Source: Chitinophaga sancti
Lineage (GTDB): Bacteria; Bacteroidota; Bacteroidia; Chitinophagales; Chitinophagaceae
Assembly: GCF_034424315.1 (NCBI RefSeq)
Contig: NZ_CP139972.1
Span: 3,410,001 to 3,474,000, forward strand
Direction: 5' to 3'
Length of the DNA stretch: 64,000 bases
This document shows positions 1 through 9,900 of the stretch, piece after piece. The notes below the pieces were generated by a model. It saw only the letters and a program-made list of their open reading frames with translations. It had not been told where the DNA came from and made no database searches. Both the position numbers and the translations under genes were made by a program. Each line of letters opens with the position of its first letter. The stretch's first letter is position 1.

Positions 1-477
1 ACAGGGATCTTTTTATCTGATGGCGCTACGAATGTAATCCCGGTGGCCTTGCATAAGGGAGATCATTTATCTTATGCGCAACTGGAAGAGAACAGGGAAC
101 ATGTGCATAAAGGCTGGAGAACAGGGTATCATCATACCATGCATTCGCTCATCAATGGTTTTTACCAGGGATGGGATTTGCATCCTACACAATTGCCGAT
201 GCGGTATGCGGCGACTTATCATTTCTTTTTGAGTAATTACGAGGAAGCGCTGTTCAGGTTGAAGACCTTTGTAGAGCGGGCAGCGATTTCAACCCTGAAT
301 AAAGATATTTTTGATGATGCGGCTACGGGGCAGGGATTGCTGAATTATTTCTTAAGGGCGATTAATTGTGGAGCAGTTTCGGAGCAGGAGGTGCTGGCAA
401 CGGGATTGACCCTGGAGGAACTTAGGATGAGATCATTTTACAGGATCCTGGAAGGGAGGAGGCAGCACCTGATATAA
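1..477 (+). CDS. DUF6986-type aldolase/citrate-lyase-like protein, C-terminal part
   Basis: The reading frame is open from the first base of the window to the TAA at 475-477, so this is the last 158 codons of a longer gene. The fragment contains LSDGATNVIPV, then WRTGYHHTMHSL and GFYQGWDLHPTQLPMRYAA. These resemble the C-terminal half of DUF6986 proteins, which are related to HpcH/HpaI aldolases and citrate lyase beta subunits and often lie near purine or allantoin catabolism genes. The catalytic half lies outside the window, so substrate and activity cannot be judged. A strong hairpin follows about 110 bases after the stop. The GTG at 43 is not the real start, because coding continues upstream of it. 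The family assignment is from memory of the motif and is moderate. Confidence 0.6.
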   Translation, partial: TGIFLSDGATNVIPVALHKGDHLSYAQLEENREHVHKGWRTGYHHTMHSLINGFYQGWDLHPTQLPMRYAATYHFFLSNYEEALFRLKTFVERAAISTLNKDIFDDAATGQGLLNYFLRAINCGAVSEQEVLATGLTLEELRMRSFYRILEGRRQHLI

Positions 478-585
478 GCAGGTTTGAGATAGCTGTTATT
501 ATAAGGGAGGTTGGCTCATACATAAAGATAGCCGCTGAGAACTGCTTAAACGGGTACCCGAACCCATCAGGGATACGATTAAAAC

Positions 586-615
586 GAGGCTGTATCGGAC
601 TTGTGATACAGCCTC
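586..615. terminator. Bidirectional intrinsic terminator
   Basis: A perfect 11-bp stem, GAGGCTGTATC at 586-596 and GATACAGCCTC at 605-615, closes an 8-base loop. T-rich sequence follows on the plus strand (TATTTTATT) and an A-rich run precedes it (AAAAC at 581-585), so it can work in both directions. It sits between the plus-strand aldolase-like gene and the 3' end of the minus-strand operon that finishes at 628. Confidence 0.85.
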
Positions 616-627
616 TATTTTATTCAA

Positions 628-1959
628 TTAATTTTTAACAACAGGATTGATCCCTGCTTTTTTGATTTTTTCTACTACAAAGGTACCTACCCTTGTTCCC
701 TGTTCTACACCATTATCTACTGCATCACGGTAGTGAATGCCGCCATAAATACGTGATATTGCTGCTTCGTTCGCTGCATTCCAGAAGGATGTAAAATGCC
801 TTGGTGTCAGCTCCCAGAACTCTTCTGAATTATCGGTATACTCGAAATTATCACCGAACAGGTACGTGAGCATCGTAGCCACGGCAGATGACACGATACT
901 ATGTCCACTGGTATATTCAGGGAATGGAGGTGTTTGTAAATTTGGCTTCCATTTCACATCAATATACTTATTGATAAACGCTTCGGGGCGAATACGGTTG
1001 GTACTGAATTTCGCATCCCAGCAGCAGATAAACGCATCCATCATAGTATTGGCAGCCAGCATATGCGCCTGTAATGTCTGGTCGAAACTCAGTTTCGCGT
1101 TGCGGCAGGCAATACCCGTAATATTCATCCAGTGACCACCAGGGGTGATCTTCTTAAAGCCAATAGCCATATGTCCATAAGTACTTACTGCAAATGGATT
1201 ACAATCCCAGAACCCGGCGATGGTCATTTCCTCTTTTGTAGGATTTATGCCATACTTGTATACTTCCATATTCAGCTTGTAAAAATCGCTGGCCGTATCT
1301 TTACTGAAAGGCGTCATTGGCTTCGGTTTGAACTGTGTACAGCTATCGATCACCATCGGGCGGATGGTACGCCAGTTAGGCTCCACAGCATCCATATAAG
1401 CAGGCGGTGTAGGATACCAATACCCCTCCCCTTTCACGGGTGTATACCTGCGTAAGGTACTGAGCTTACCATATCCATCAGTTTTGGACCAGGCAACTAT
1501 TTGCTTCACGACACCTTCTGCCACCATCACTGAATTTTTGATGATACTATCCGGCACCTGGTCTTTCTTAAACAGGTCGATCAGTTTTTTCTCATCTTCT
1601 GTGAGCATATAACCGGATGGCAATAATTGCTTTCCTGCTTCCAGGATCGCATATACAGCTGCCACCTGGTAATCGTAGGTTCTGCCACTATCCTGTACGT
1701 TAACTGCAGGATATGACTTGATAAAAGTAGCTGCACCCGGTATAGCAGGATCATGCTTTACGATGATCTGGTAAGCTGCCAGCGTTGCATAACTATAGAA
1801 ACGTGTAGCTGCAGGCGGATTCACCACATCGTGCATCATCACCATTGAAAGAGAAAATACTGCCGGCTGTATATAATCGGTAAAGGGTGCTTTATCGTAT
1901 TGTTGTTGCGCATGCCCCAGCTGGCTAACGAGTAACAATCCAAAGATGAGCTTCTTCAT
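628..1959 (-). CDS. Vanadium-dependent haloperoxidase / PAP2-superfamily protein, exported
   Basis: This 443-aa protein has an N-terminal signal peptide (MKKLIFGLLLVSQLGHAQ). Its C-terminal third carries the signature shared by vanadium haloperoxidases and PAP2 acid phosphatases: K317-x6-R324-P, then Y-T-S351-G352-H353, then S402-R403-x5-H409. In known enzymes these residues hold vanadate or phosphate, and the last His is the axial ligand or nucleophile. Length and the helical, signal-bearing N-terminus fit the bacterial vanadium-haloperoxidase-like group better than small membrane PAP2 phosphatases. The start lies 2 bases after the stop of the FG-GAP gene, so the two are translationally close and probably co-transcribed. 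Whether it oxidises halides or hydrolyses phosphate esters cannot be told from sequence. The operon ends at the hairpin at 586-615. Confidence 0.85.
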   Translation of the reverse strand: MKKLIFGLLLVSQLGHAQQQYDKAPFTDYIQPAVFSLSMVMMHDVVNPPAATRFYSYATLAAYQIIVKHDPAIPGAATFIKSYPAVNVQDSGRTYDYQVAAVYAILEAGKQLLPSGYMLTEDEKKLIDLFKKDQVPDSIIKNSVMVAEGVVKQIVAWSKTDGYGKLSTLRRYTPVKGEGYWYPTPPAYMDAVEPNWRTIRPMVIDSCTQFKPKPMTPFSKDTASDFYKLNMEVYKYGINPTKEEMTIAGFWDCNPFAVSTYGHMAIGFKKITPGGHWMNITGIACRNAKLSFDQTLQAHMLAANTMMDAFICCWDAKFSTNRIRPEAFINKYIDVKWKPNLQTPPFPEYTSGHSIVSSAVATMLTYLFGDNFEYTDNSEEFWELTPRHFTSFWNAANEAAISRIYGGIHYRDAVDNGVEQGTRVGTFVVEKIKKAGINPVVKN

Positions 1960-1961
1960 AC

Positions 1962-4900
1962 TTATTTTTCTTTATATAGTGAGATACCTTCATTGTTTAC
2001 ACCAACCACCACAAAGTTCTTTCCATTGATAGCAACTTCGCCGGCTGACTTTACATCACCTTTGATGCAAATACCCGCTTCTGCCTGATCTACATAAGCA
2101 AATCCGCCCTTGCCATCACCTTTGAGCAGGCAACCATAGCTGGCATCAAAACTACCCAGTTTCAGGCGGTTGTCGCAATGGTTACCGAGCAACAAGAGGT
2201 CTGTTTTACCATCACCATTAAAGTCGCCTGTCAGGATCTTGCTGACTACGGAGAACTGTGCCTCTATAGGCAGTGGTGATACGACAAATTTGCCGTTCCT
2301 GTTCAGTAAGCATACGCTGCGTGTTTCAGTCACTGTCAGCTTACCTGCTTTAGCCAGATCATCAGGAGATAAGATGTCTTTCATAGTCGCTTCTGAATAG
2401 TTCTTGTAGGAGCTAAACTTCTTACGCATCGGATAAATCTGGTCATTCAGTTCATCCCGGCTCACGTAAGGATAACTAACACCCTGGATATAGAAATTCA
2501 GGAATGGATCGATGTTGCCATTCTTATCAAAGTCAGCATAATACAATTCAGCTGGCTCTTTCGGAGAGGCTTTGATCTGCGTATTCAATCCCAGGTTACC
2601 GGCAATGAGGTCATCAACGCCATCACCATCCACATCCTTTACTGCCAGGCTAAACCAGAAACCATTCTGTGGCTGGTCAAAATAATCGGAGGTTTTATCT
2701 TTAAAACCATCAGCTTTGTTGATATAGACTGAGAGTGGCATCATTTCTCCACATACTACCAGGTCCTTACGACCATCTTTATCCAGGTCTATCCATTGCG
2801 CATCTGTGATCATCCCTGTTTTTGCGAACGGCACATCAGCAAGGCTGAACTTACCTTTTCCATTATTTATCAGCAGGTAAGATACAGGTGCTACCGGGTA
2901 CTGACCAGGAATCACGCGGCCGCCTACAAAGAGGTCGATATCCCCATCATTGTCAAAATCGCAGGGGCGTACACAGGATTTGCTGTTAGCGCTTACATCA
3001 GGCAGGTTCTCAGTCATCTTTACGAGGATGCCTTTCCCATTGTTGATAAACAACTCATCCTGCAACATTGGGGTATTCGGATCGCAGTTGAAGTAACCAC
3101 CCATTGCCAGGTAAAGATCAGGATAACCGTCTCCGTTAGCATCGAAGAAAGTAGCATCGGATACACAGTTTTCGGTAGGATCTTCCAGCTTCATGTTTTT
3201 ATCCATGTCAAAGCTACCCTTACCTGACTGGGTATAGATACGACCTGGTAATTCTCCATTACCGCTTACATACAGGTCTTCTTTGCCATCTTTATTTACA
3301 TCTGCTTTTGCGATCACAGGGCCTGTCTTGGAATACATGAATAACATGAGCAGCTGACGTTTGAAGTCATTCGCCGGCATTTCTTCATGTTTGTAATCAA
3401 TGAGGCCATCAGTTTTCGTGAATACAGGTTTAATCATGGTAGCAGGTGGCAGGGATGCATTTGGTGTGTAGTCTACTTTCAGCAACTGGTTCGCAGCCAC
3501 ATCTTTCATGCGCTGTTCTTTGTTACCAGGCCATACGATCAGGACAGAATCAGCTTTGGCAGCATTGCCCAGGCCAAATAACAGCTGGGTAGAAACTGCG
3601 CCCAGGTAACCTTTACCGGGATTCACTTCCTGGTATTGTTTCATGCCATTGGTATATACATATACTTTGGCACCGATGGCCTGTGTGTTCTTTCCTTCTC
3701 CTTTGAGTTTGACAGAAAGATAAGCGGTCTTGTTCTGCTCCCTGCTCATGTTCTGGTAGATACCAGCCGGATCATTGATACGGTTGATCACCAGGTCCAG
3801 GTCACCGTCATTATCCAGGTCAGCATATACAGCGCCACTGGAAACACCGGCTTGATCCACCCCCCATTCTGTTTGCTTATTGGCAAAGGTGAGATCATGG
3901 TTATTGCGGAAGATGTAATTCTTTAAAGGAGTGACCGGCATAGCGGTGATCAGGTCCATGAACTTGATGGGTTCACTTTCCATTGCCTTCTTCACTTTGT
4001 AATCGCCCCAATAGCGGAGGAAGTCTTTGTTGGTATAATCACGCAGGTAACCGTTGGTAATAAAGAGATCTTTGTAGCCATCATTGTCAAAGTCTGCAAA
4101 GAGCGGGCACCAGCTCCAGTCAGTATTAGAGACACCTGCCAGCTGTCCGATTTCACTGAAGGTACCATCGCCATTGTTCAGTTGCAGCATATTCCGCATA
4201 TACTGTTCATAGAGGTCCTGTGACTTCATCAGGTCGTGCATCTCGTAGTTTTCTTCCATTTGCAGCAGTTTCTGACGTTTGTTGTCTTCAGGAAGCATAT
4301 CGAGAGTAAATACATCGGGTAAGCCGTCGTTGTTGTAGTCAGCAATGTCTACCCCCATAGAAAAGTGAGACAGGTGCTTGAAAGTTTCTTTTGTACGTTC
4401 AGTAAACGTACCGTCATGATTGTTGATGTATAGATAATCAGGTTCGTTGTAGTCGTTGGTTACGTAAATATCTTCCCAGCCATCATTGTTGATGTCGGCG
4501 ACAGCGATTCCTAATCCAAAGGTGAGTGGATTCTGGATGATGCCGGCTTTGAGCGTGACATCGGAGAAATGGTTGTTGTCGTTACGGTAGAGTTTATTGC
4601 CAGCGAGTGAGTCTGTCAATGCCTTGTATCGGGCAAACTCCATGTTATCGATCTTATTGGTGCTGTGGTTGAGCAGGAACATATCCAGGTCGCCATCGTT
4701 GTCGTAATCAAAGAAGACAGCGTTGGTACTGTAACCGGGATCGTCGAGGCCATATTCTTTGGCCTTCTCCACAAATTTCATGTTGCCCTGGTTGATAAAG
4801 AGTTGATTTCTACGGGCAGCATCATCGCGCTTACCGGAGTAGCAGATGTAGATATCGAGCAGGCCATCGCCGTTTACATCGGCCATGGTAACGCCTGTTT

Positions 4901-5243
4901 TCCAGCTATCAGGTTTGCCGCCAATGCCTTTGCCGGCATCTTTGGTAATGTCTTTGAACTGCATGTTGCCCAGGTTCTGGTAGAGCGCCCCGGGCTGCAT
5001 ATTAGCTGTAAAGTACAGGTCTTGCAGTCCGTCGTTGTTCAGGTCACCAACAGCTACGCCACCACCGTTGTAAAAATATTCGTATTGCAATACGTTCAGC
5101 CCTTCTGTTTCATTCAGTGGGTTAGAGAACTTAATGCCGGTAGTTTTGGAAGAAAGCTGCTGGAAGAGCTTTTGTTGTGCATGGATGGCAGAAGAGATGC
5201 AGGATGCCATCATGAGGGCCAGCAAAGAGGTGGAATAACGCAT
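1962..5243 (-). CDS. FG-GAP/VCBS repeat protein with ASPIC/UnbV domain (CRTAC1-like), exported
   Basis: A 1093-aa protein with a signal peptide (MRYSTSLLALMMASCISSAIHA). Many acidic Ca-binding loops of the type D-x-N-x-D-G-x-x-D occur throughout (for example GDLNNDGLQDLYF, ADVNGDGLLDIYI, FDYDNDGDLDMFLL), the hallmark of FG-GAP/VCBS repeats folding as beta-propeller blades. An ASPIC/UnbV segment lies at about residues 515-595 (AIGAKVYVYTNG ... LLFGLG ... VLIVWPGNKEQ) between two propeller halves. In Bacteroidota such proteins accompany SusC/SusD pairs and are thought to be large surface or periplasmic binding proteins with an unknown ligand. Here it follows SusD after a 104-bp gap holding a strong hairpin and is tightly coupled to the haloperoxidase-like gene. 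Opposite-strand reading frames under it are shadows of the repetitive sequence. Confidence 0.9.
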   Translation of the reverse strand: MRYSTSLLALMMASCISSAIHAQQKLFQQLSSKTTGIKFSNPLNETEGLNVLQYEYFYNGGGVAVGDLNNDGLQDLYFTANMQPGALYQNLGNMQFKDITKDAGKGIGGKPDSWKTGVTMADVNGDGLLDIYICYSGKRDDAARRNQLFINQGNMKFVEKAKEYGLDDPGYSTNAVFFDYDNDGDLDMFLLNHSTNKIDNMEFARYKALTDSLAGNKLYRNDNNHFSDVTLKAGIIQNPLTFGLGIAVADINNDGWEDIYVTNDYNEPDYLYINNHDGTFTERTKETFKHLSHFSMGVDIADYNNDGLPDVFTLDMLPEDNKRQKLLQMEENYEMHDLMKSQDLYEQYMRNMLQLNNGDGTFSEIGQLAGVSNTDWSWCPLFADFDNDGYKDLFITNGYLRDYTNKDFLRYWGDYKVKKAMESEPIKFMDLITAMPVTPLKNYIFRNNHDLTFANKQTEWGVDQAGVSSGAVYADLDNDGDLDLVINRINDPAGIYQNMSREQNKTAYLSVKLKGEGKNTQAIGAKVYVYTNGMKQYQEVNPGKGYLGAVSTQLLFGLGNAAKADSVLIVWPGNKEQRMKDVAANQLLKVDYTPNASLPPATMIKPVFTKTDGLIDYKHEEMPANDFKRQLLMLFMYSKTGPVIAKADVNKDGKEDLYVSGNGELPGRIYTQSGKGSFDMDKNMKLEDPTENCVSDATFFDANGDGYPDLYLAMGGYFNCDPNTPMLQDELFINNGKGILVKMTENLPDVSANSKSCVRPCDFDNDGDIDLFVGGRVIPGQYPVAPVSYLLINNGKGKFSLADVPFAKTGMITDAQWIDLDKDGRKDLVVCGEMMPLSVYINKADGFKDKTSDYFDQPQNGFWFSLAVKDVDGDGVDDLIAGNLGLNTQIKASPKEPAELYYADFDKNGNIDPFLNFYIQGVSYPYVSRDELNDQIYPMRKKFSSYKNYSEATMKDILSPDDLAKAGKLTVTETRSVCLLNRNGKFVVSPLPIEAQFSVVSKILTGDFNGDGKTDLLLLGNHCDNRLKLGSFDASYGCLLKGDGKGGFAYVDQAEAGICIKGDVKSAGEVAINGKNFVVVGVNNEGISLYKEK

Positions 5244-5281
5244 GGATAAATAGTTTGTCAGGTGTTCCCATTCTTAAAGAT

Positions 5282-5317
5282 GAAAAGTTAATGCGGCAGG
5301 AACCGCATTAACTTTTC
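5282..5317 (-). terminator. Intercistronic hairpin, attenuator or partial terminator
   Basis: A perfect 15-bp stem (5282-5296 with 5303-5317) closes a 6-base loop, CAGGAA. On the minus strand the lower stem ends in CTTTTC, giving a short U-run. It lies between susD (stop at 5348) and the FG-GAP gene (start at 5243). It would let SusC/SusD be made in excess of the downstream large protein, or protect the upstream mRNA 3' end. Function is inferred from position. Confidence 0.65.
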
Positions 5318-5347
5318 CTTATCTAACTAGTCATGAACAAAACGCTC

Positions 5348-6973
5348 TTAGGAAGCTGGATCCCACCATACACGGGAAGTCCAGTTATCACCTCCTGAGA
5401 GGCGTCCTACAGCTGTTTTATAATTTGCACCATTCAGAGTAGCTTCTGAAACAGGATACAATTGTCTTCTTGGAATCTGGCCGCCTGAGAAGTTACCATC
5501 GTACACAACCGGAGTGAGTACAGGATAGCCTGAACGACGCCAGTTGAACCAGGTTTCAATGTAGTTGAACTGGATACCGGTAGTAGCCCAGTACTGCTCA
5601 TTGATTTGTTTCAGAGAAGCAGCGGTAGATGTTATATCCAGCGGGTGAGTAGCTACCCAGGCAGTAGCGGTAGCAGAAGAGATGGTCAGTGCAGCTCCCA
5701 GGGTAGACAGGGAAGTGAGACCAGCAACTGTACCAGCTGCGTAGTGAGTGGCGGCAGTACCACCTACATTCCAACCTCTTGCTGCGGCTTCAGCCAGCAG
5801 TAATTCAGTTTGTGCATAAGTAAGCACAAAGATTGGAGCGTTCAGGTTGGTATAAACTGATGCCAGTGGACGTGAGTATTTACCAAGTGGTGTTTCATCG
5901 TCACCGGTACCGGTAGAACCAGCGTAGTTAGGCGCTTTGGTTACATCAGTAGGTCCTCCATTCAGGTCATAACCATTTGGCAGACCTAATTGATTGGCTG
6001 CAGTCATGTCACCGGCAGCGGTTAATTTATTAGCTTTCAAACCAGCCTGAGGTACTTCTGACACCACACCTAATCTTGGGTCACTATTAGCTTTCAGGTA
6101 GTCGATAAGCGTTTTACTCCATCTTGTCTGGTACAGGTCAGTACCATATACTCTTGCCTGCGCGTTATCGTGGTTATTAGTGCTTTGAACGTTAATGTAA
6201 GCATCATCAGCAGTACTGCTGAATACACCACCGGCAACTGCCTTTTCGGCCCATGTCTGAGCGGTAGCAGGGGATACCTTAGTGAGGCGCATTGCAGCAC
6301 GCAGCATCAGGGAGTACGCGAACTTTTTCCATTTAGTGACATCACCACCATAATAAAGATCACCGGTTACTGCAGTTTTGCTGGCATCGAGCATACCGAT
6401 AGCAGTAGTCAGATCATTGAAGATGGAGGTATATATTCCTTCCTGTGTATCGTAAGCAGGTTGAGAAACGCCCTGTTTACCCTGGAACGCCTGAGAGTAA
6501 GGAACATCGCCGTATACATCCGTTACCTGCTGCAGGATCATTGCTTTCATGATCATACAGATGGCTGTCAGGTTTGCTTTACTTGGATCATTCTTTGTCA
6601 GGGTGATTGCTTCAGCTACCAGGTTACCAGCACCAGTATTGTACTGGTCAGTGGATCCATAGTCTGTATTCCAGATACGGCCCTGATAGTCAGATGTTCC
6701 ACTTGTAGCTACGTACTTGTCACCATTGGACAGGTAGTTGGAAGTCAGAGAGGACGTAGATGACATGATCTGAGTCCAGAATCCTTCGAACAGGAACATG
6801 TTATAACCCTGAGAGCTAAATGCATGCTGCGCACTCGTGAGCAGGTAGTTTGGATTGTACAGATCAGCACTTGTTTGTGTTGGATCTGTATTGATTTCGA
6901 GGAAGTTTTTGGTACAAGAAGCTGATTGCATTAATAAACCAGCCAGACCTATATATATGAAGTATCTTTTCAT
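5348..6973 (-). CDS. SusD/RagB-family outer-membrane lipoprotein (SusD-like_2 type)
   Basis: A 541-aa lipoprotein: the N-terminus MKRYFIYIGLAGLLMQSASC ends in a lipobox Cys, then TKNFLEINTDPTQ, a very common start for the SusD-like_2 group. The helical core contains SLMLRAAMRLTKVSP and AQTELLLAEAAARGWNVGG, and the C-terminus has the NGGDNWTSRVWWDP-like ending typical of the group. SusD proteins cap the SusC transporter on the cell surface and bind the ligand. It starts 8 bases after the SusC stop, so the pair is an operon. No glycosidase is in this operon; its partners are the FG-GAP and haloperoxidase-like proteins, so the ligand may be something other than a plain glycan. Confidence 0.92.
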   Translation of the reverse strand: MKRYFIYIGLAGLLMQSASCTKNFLEINTDPTQTSADLYNPNYLLTSAQHAFSSQGYNMFLFEGFWTQIMSSTSSLTSNYLSNGDKYVATSGTSDYQGRIWNTDYGSTDQYNTGAGNLVAEAITLTKNDPSKANLTAICMIMKAMILQQVTDVYGDVPYSQAFQGKQGVSQPAYDTQEGIYTSIFNDLTTAIGMLDASKTAVTGDLYYGGDVTKWKKFAYSLMLRAAMRLTKVSPATAQTWAEKAVAGGVFSSTADDAYINVQSTNNHDNAQARVYGTDLYQTRWSKTLIDYLKANSDPRLGVVSEVPQAGLKANKLTAAGDMTAANQLGLPNGYDLNGGPTDVTKAPNYAGSTGTGDDETPLGKYSRPLASVYTNLNAPIFVLTYAQTELLLAEAAARGWNVGGTAATHYAAGTVAGLTSLSTLGAALTISSATATAWVATHPLDITSTAASLKQINEQYWATTGIQFNYIETWFNWRRSGYPVLTPVVYDGNFSGGQIPRRQLYPVSEATLNGANYKTAVGRLSGGDNWTSRVWWDPAS

Positions 6974-6981
6974 GACTTATC

Positions 6982-9900
6982 TTATTTGAATTTGACATTA
7001 ACGTTCACACCATAAGTCCTTGCAGAAGGAACACCTGTACCTTCAATACCTGCATAGGAAACCAGGGAGGAGAAACCAGCTTCAGGATCGATGATGCCAG
7101 ATCTTCTCATAATAGTCCACAGGTTACGACCAACTACAGAAACGTTGATTGAGCGGATCAAAGGAATGTTGCCCAGCAGTTTCTCGTTCAGTGTATAACC
7201 CAGTGTTATCTGACGCAGTTTGATATAGTCACCATTCAGTACGCTCAGCGGACCAGTGATGTTTCTGCTGAAGATAGCCTGGTAGTAAGCCTGGGATGTT
7301 ACAGTCTTCGTGTTTGCAGCGCCGCTTTCGTATACACCGGTGGTGATACCATTTTCACGACCGTTAAGTGTTTCTTTGTTCAGACCGCGGTAGATGCTAT
7401 ATGCTTTGGTAGCAGAGATGATCTTATTACCATAGTTATAGTCGATCAGGAAAGACAGCGTGATGTTTTTATAACTGAAGTCATTGTTCAAACCACCATA
7501 AAATGTAGGCAGTACAGTACCCCAGGATTTCAGATCACCTTGTACAGGAAGACCACCACCATCAACGATCATATTTCCTTTAGCATCCCATTTGTAGTCA
7601 TAACCCAGGATTTGCGGCCCGGCTTTACCAACTTCATAAGCACTGTAGATAGAACCGTGGTTAGGACGGTCAGTACCCAGCGTGATGGTATTGTTAAAGT
7701 TGTCAGTATGGAGGATTTCGTTCTTAACAGATGTTAAGTTGAGTGATACGTTCCAGTTCAAATCTTTATTCGTGATTGGCGTACCAGAGATCATTACTTC
7801 CAGACCTTTATTCATGGTGCTACCAGTAGGCACATACCCTGCGCTGTAACCGGTAGATAAGCTAAAGTTAGCCTTCATGATTTCGTTTTTGGTCTTGCGG
7901 TGGAAGTAAGCAATGTCCAGACCTAATCTGTTGTCAAACCATTTCAGTTCAGCACCTACTTCAACTTCTGTTACAGTGAATGGTTTCAGGAGACCTGAAG
8001 GCAGGTTATTACTGAAGCGACCAGTTGGAACCCCATTGATGGTGCTTTCCAGGCCATAATATACCATGGTTTGGTAAGGCTGTACTGGCTCACCACTTGT
8101 TTGAGCATAGCTTGCACGGATCTTACCATAACTCATTTTAGGCAGCTTATACAGATCGGAGAAGAGGAAGCTACCAGATACGGATGGAGTAAAGATACCT
8201 AACTGGCTGTTTGGAATACCAGTACCTGCCAGTGTAGAGAATGCATCATAACGACCTGTAGTGCTCAGGTTAAGGTAAGTTTTCCAGTTCAGGTCAATTG
8301 AATAGTAACCTGAATGAGATTCTTTCTTCGTATAAGCATAAGATCTGTTAAAGGTATAAACGTTAGTAGGTGTATACAGATAATTTACGATGAAAGGACC
8401 ACCGCTGATGGTGACATTTTCAGTATTATTTTTCAGTATGTTACCACCTACTACACCGCTGATCACCAGGTCTTTTGTAATATTCTTGTTGTTAACGCCA
8501 ACAAAAACATCACCATTAAGTTGGGATGCAAAAGGAGTCTGAAGGTTATAGCTACCTGTCTGGTTGCTATAATTTTGGTTTTTGGTGTAGTCTGTACCGG
8601 TAGGTTCAATTTTCATTATGCGGTCATTCTCATAATCATAACCAACACGACCACTTGCATATAACCAGTCTGTCAGGTTGTATTTAACTGTTACAGCGGA
8701 GATCAGACGTTTACGACCGATGTTGTTAATGTAACGGTTGATAACGAACCATGGGTTAGTTACGTAGTTATCGTCAGTCCAGAGTACTTCAGCACCATTT
8801 GCATCATAACCCGGATCGAGGATCTTTTCATTGATGTTATTAGCAATGAACAGACCGTTGTTTACGTTCAGCGGTCCATCAGAAAGCTGTGGCTTATTTT
8901 TCTGCAGTTCATCTACATAGTTAGCCATTACCTTCACGTTCAATTTTGGTGAGATATTCTGTTCAACGTTCAGGTTGATGGATTTTCTGTTCAGGCCAGA
9001 ATTACGAACGATTGCCTGGTTGTCCAGGTTAGACAGGGATAAGCGGAAAGTTCCTTTATCACCACCTGAGGACATAGATACTGTGTTAGTGAAAGTAGGA
9101 CCTGGACGGTAGAAGTTCTTGATGTTATCTTTATATGCAGAATATGAATAAGATTTACCATCGAACTGAGTGAAGGAAGAGCCATCCAGTTTACCACCCC
9201 AGCTAAAGCGGGTACTACCCTGCGCAGCTGAAGCGTTAGCAGGTTTAGCGCCACCAGTACCCTGACCGTAAGTATACTGCCAGTCGCTGAAGTCGATCGC
9301 TTTATCTACCGCATAGTTCATGTTATAATCCACGGAGAAAGCTCCTTTTTTCCCGGATTTAGTGGTGATGAGTATTACACCATTAGCAGCACGCGCGCCA
9401 TATAATGCAGATGCAGCCTGGCCTTTCAGGACTGTCATATTTTCGATATCATCAGGGTTCAGGTTTCCGATACCATCACCGGCATCAGCACCGCCCCACT
9501 CACCTGCGCTACCACGCTGTGTGTTATCCATAGGTACACCGTTGATTACAAACAGTGGTGCTCCACCAGAGTTCATGCTGGGCATACCACGCAGCAGGAT
9601 ACGGGCAGAAGAACCCGGGCCGCCACTGGAACCGTGTACATTCACACCAGAAACACGGCCACCCAAAGAGAGGGCAACGTTCGTTTCACGTGCTTTGGTC
9701 ATCAGGTCACCGCCTACTTTGGCAACTGAGTAACCTAACTTTGAATTATCTTTTGCAATACCCAGCGCCGTTACAACCAGTTCTCCCAACTGTGTAGCAG
9801 ATTCGTCGAGTGTAACAGAAACAGCGTTTTGTCCTGCTCCTACCTCAACTGTTTTGGTAGCATAACCTACCAGCGAAAATTGTAACTGAAAAGTGTTTTC

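Noticed and set aside
4665..5249. Plus-strand 194-codon frame under the FG-GAP gene
   Set aside because: It is the complement of repetitive Asp/Asn/Gly codons, which leaves long open shadows; the minus-strand protein is clearly real.
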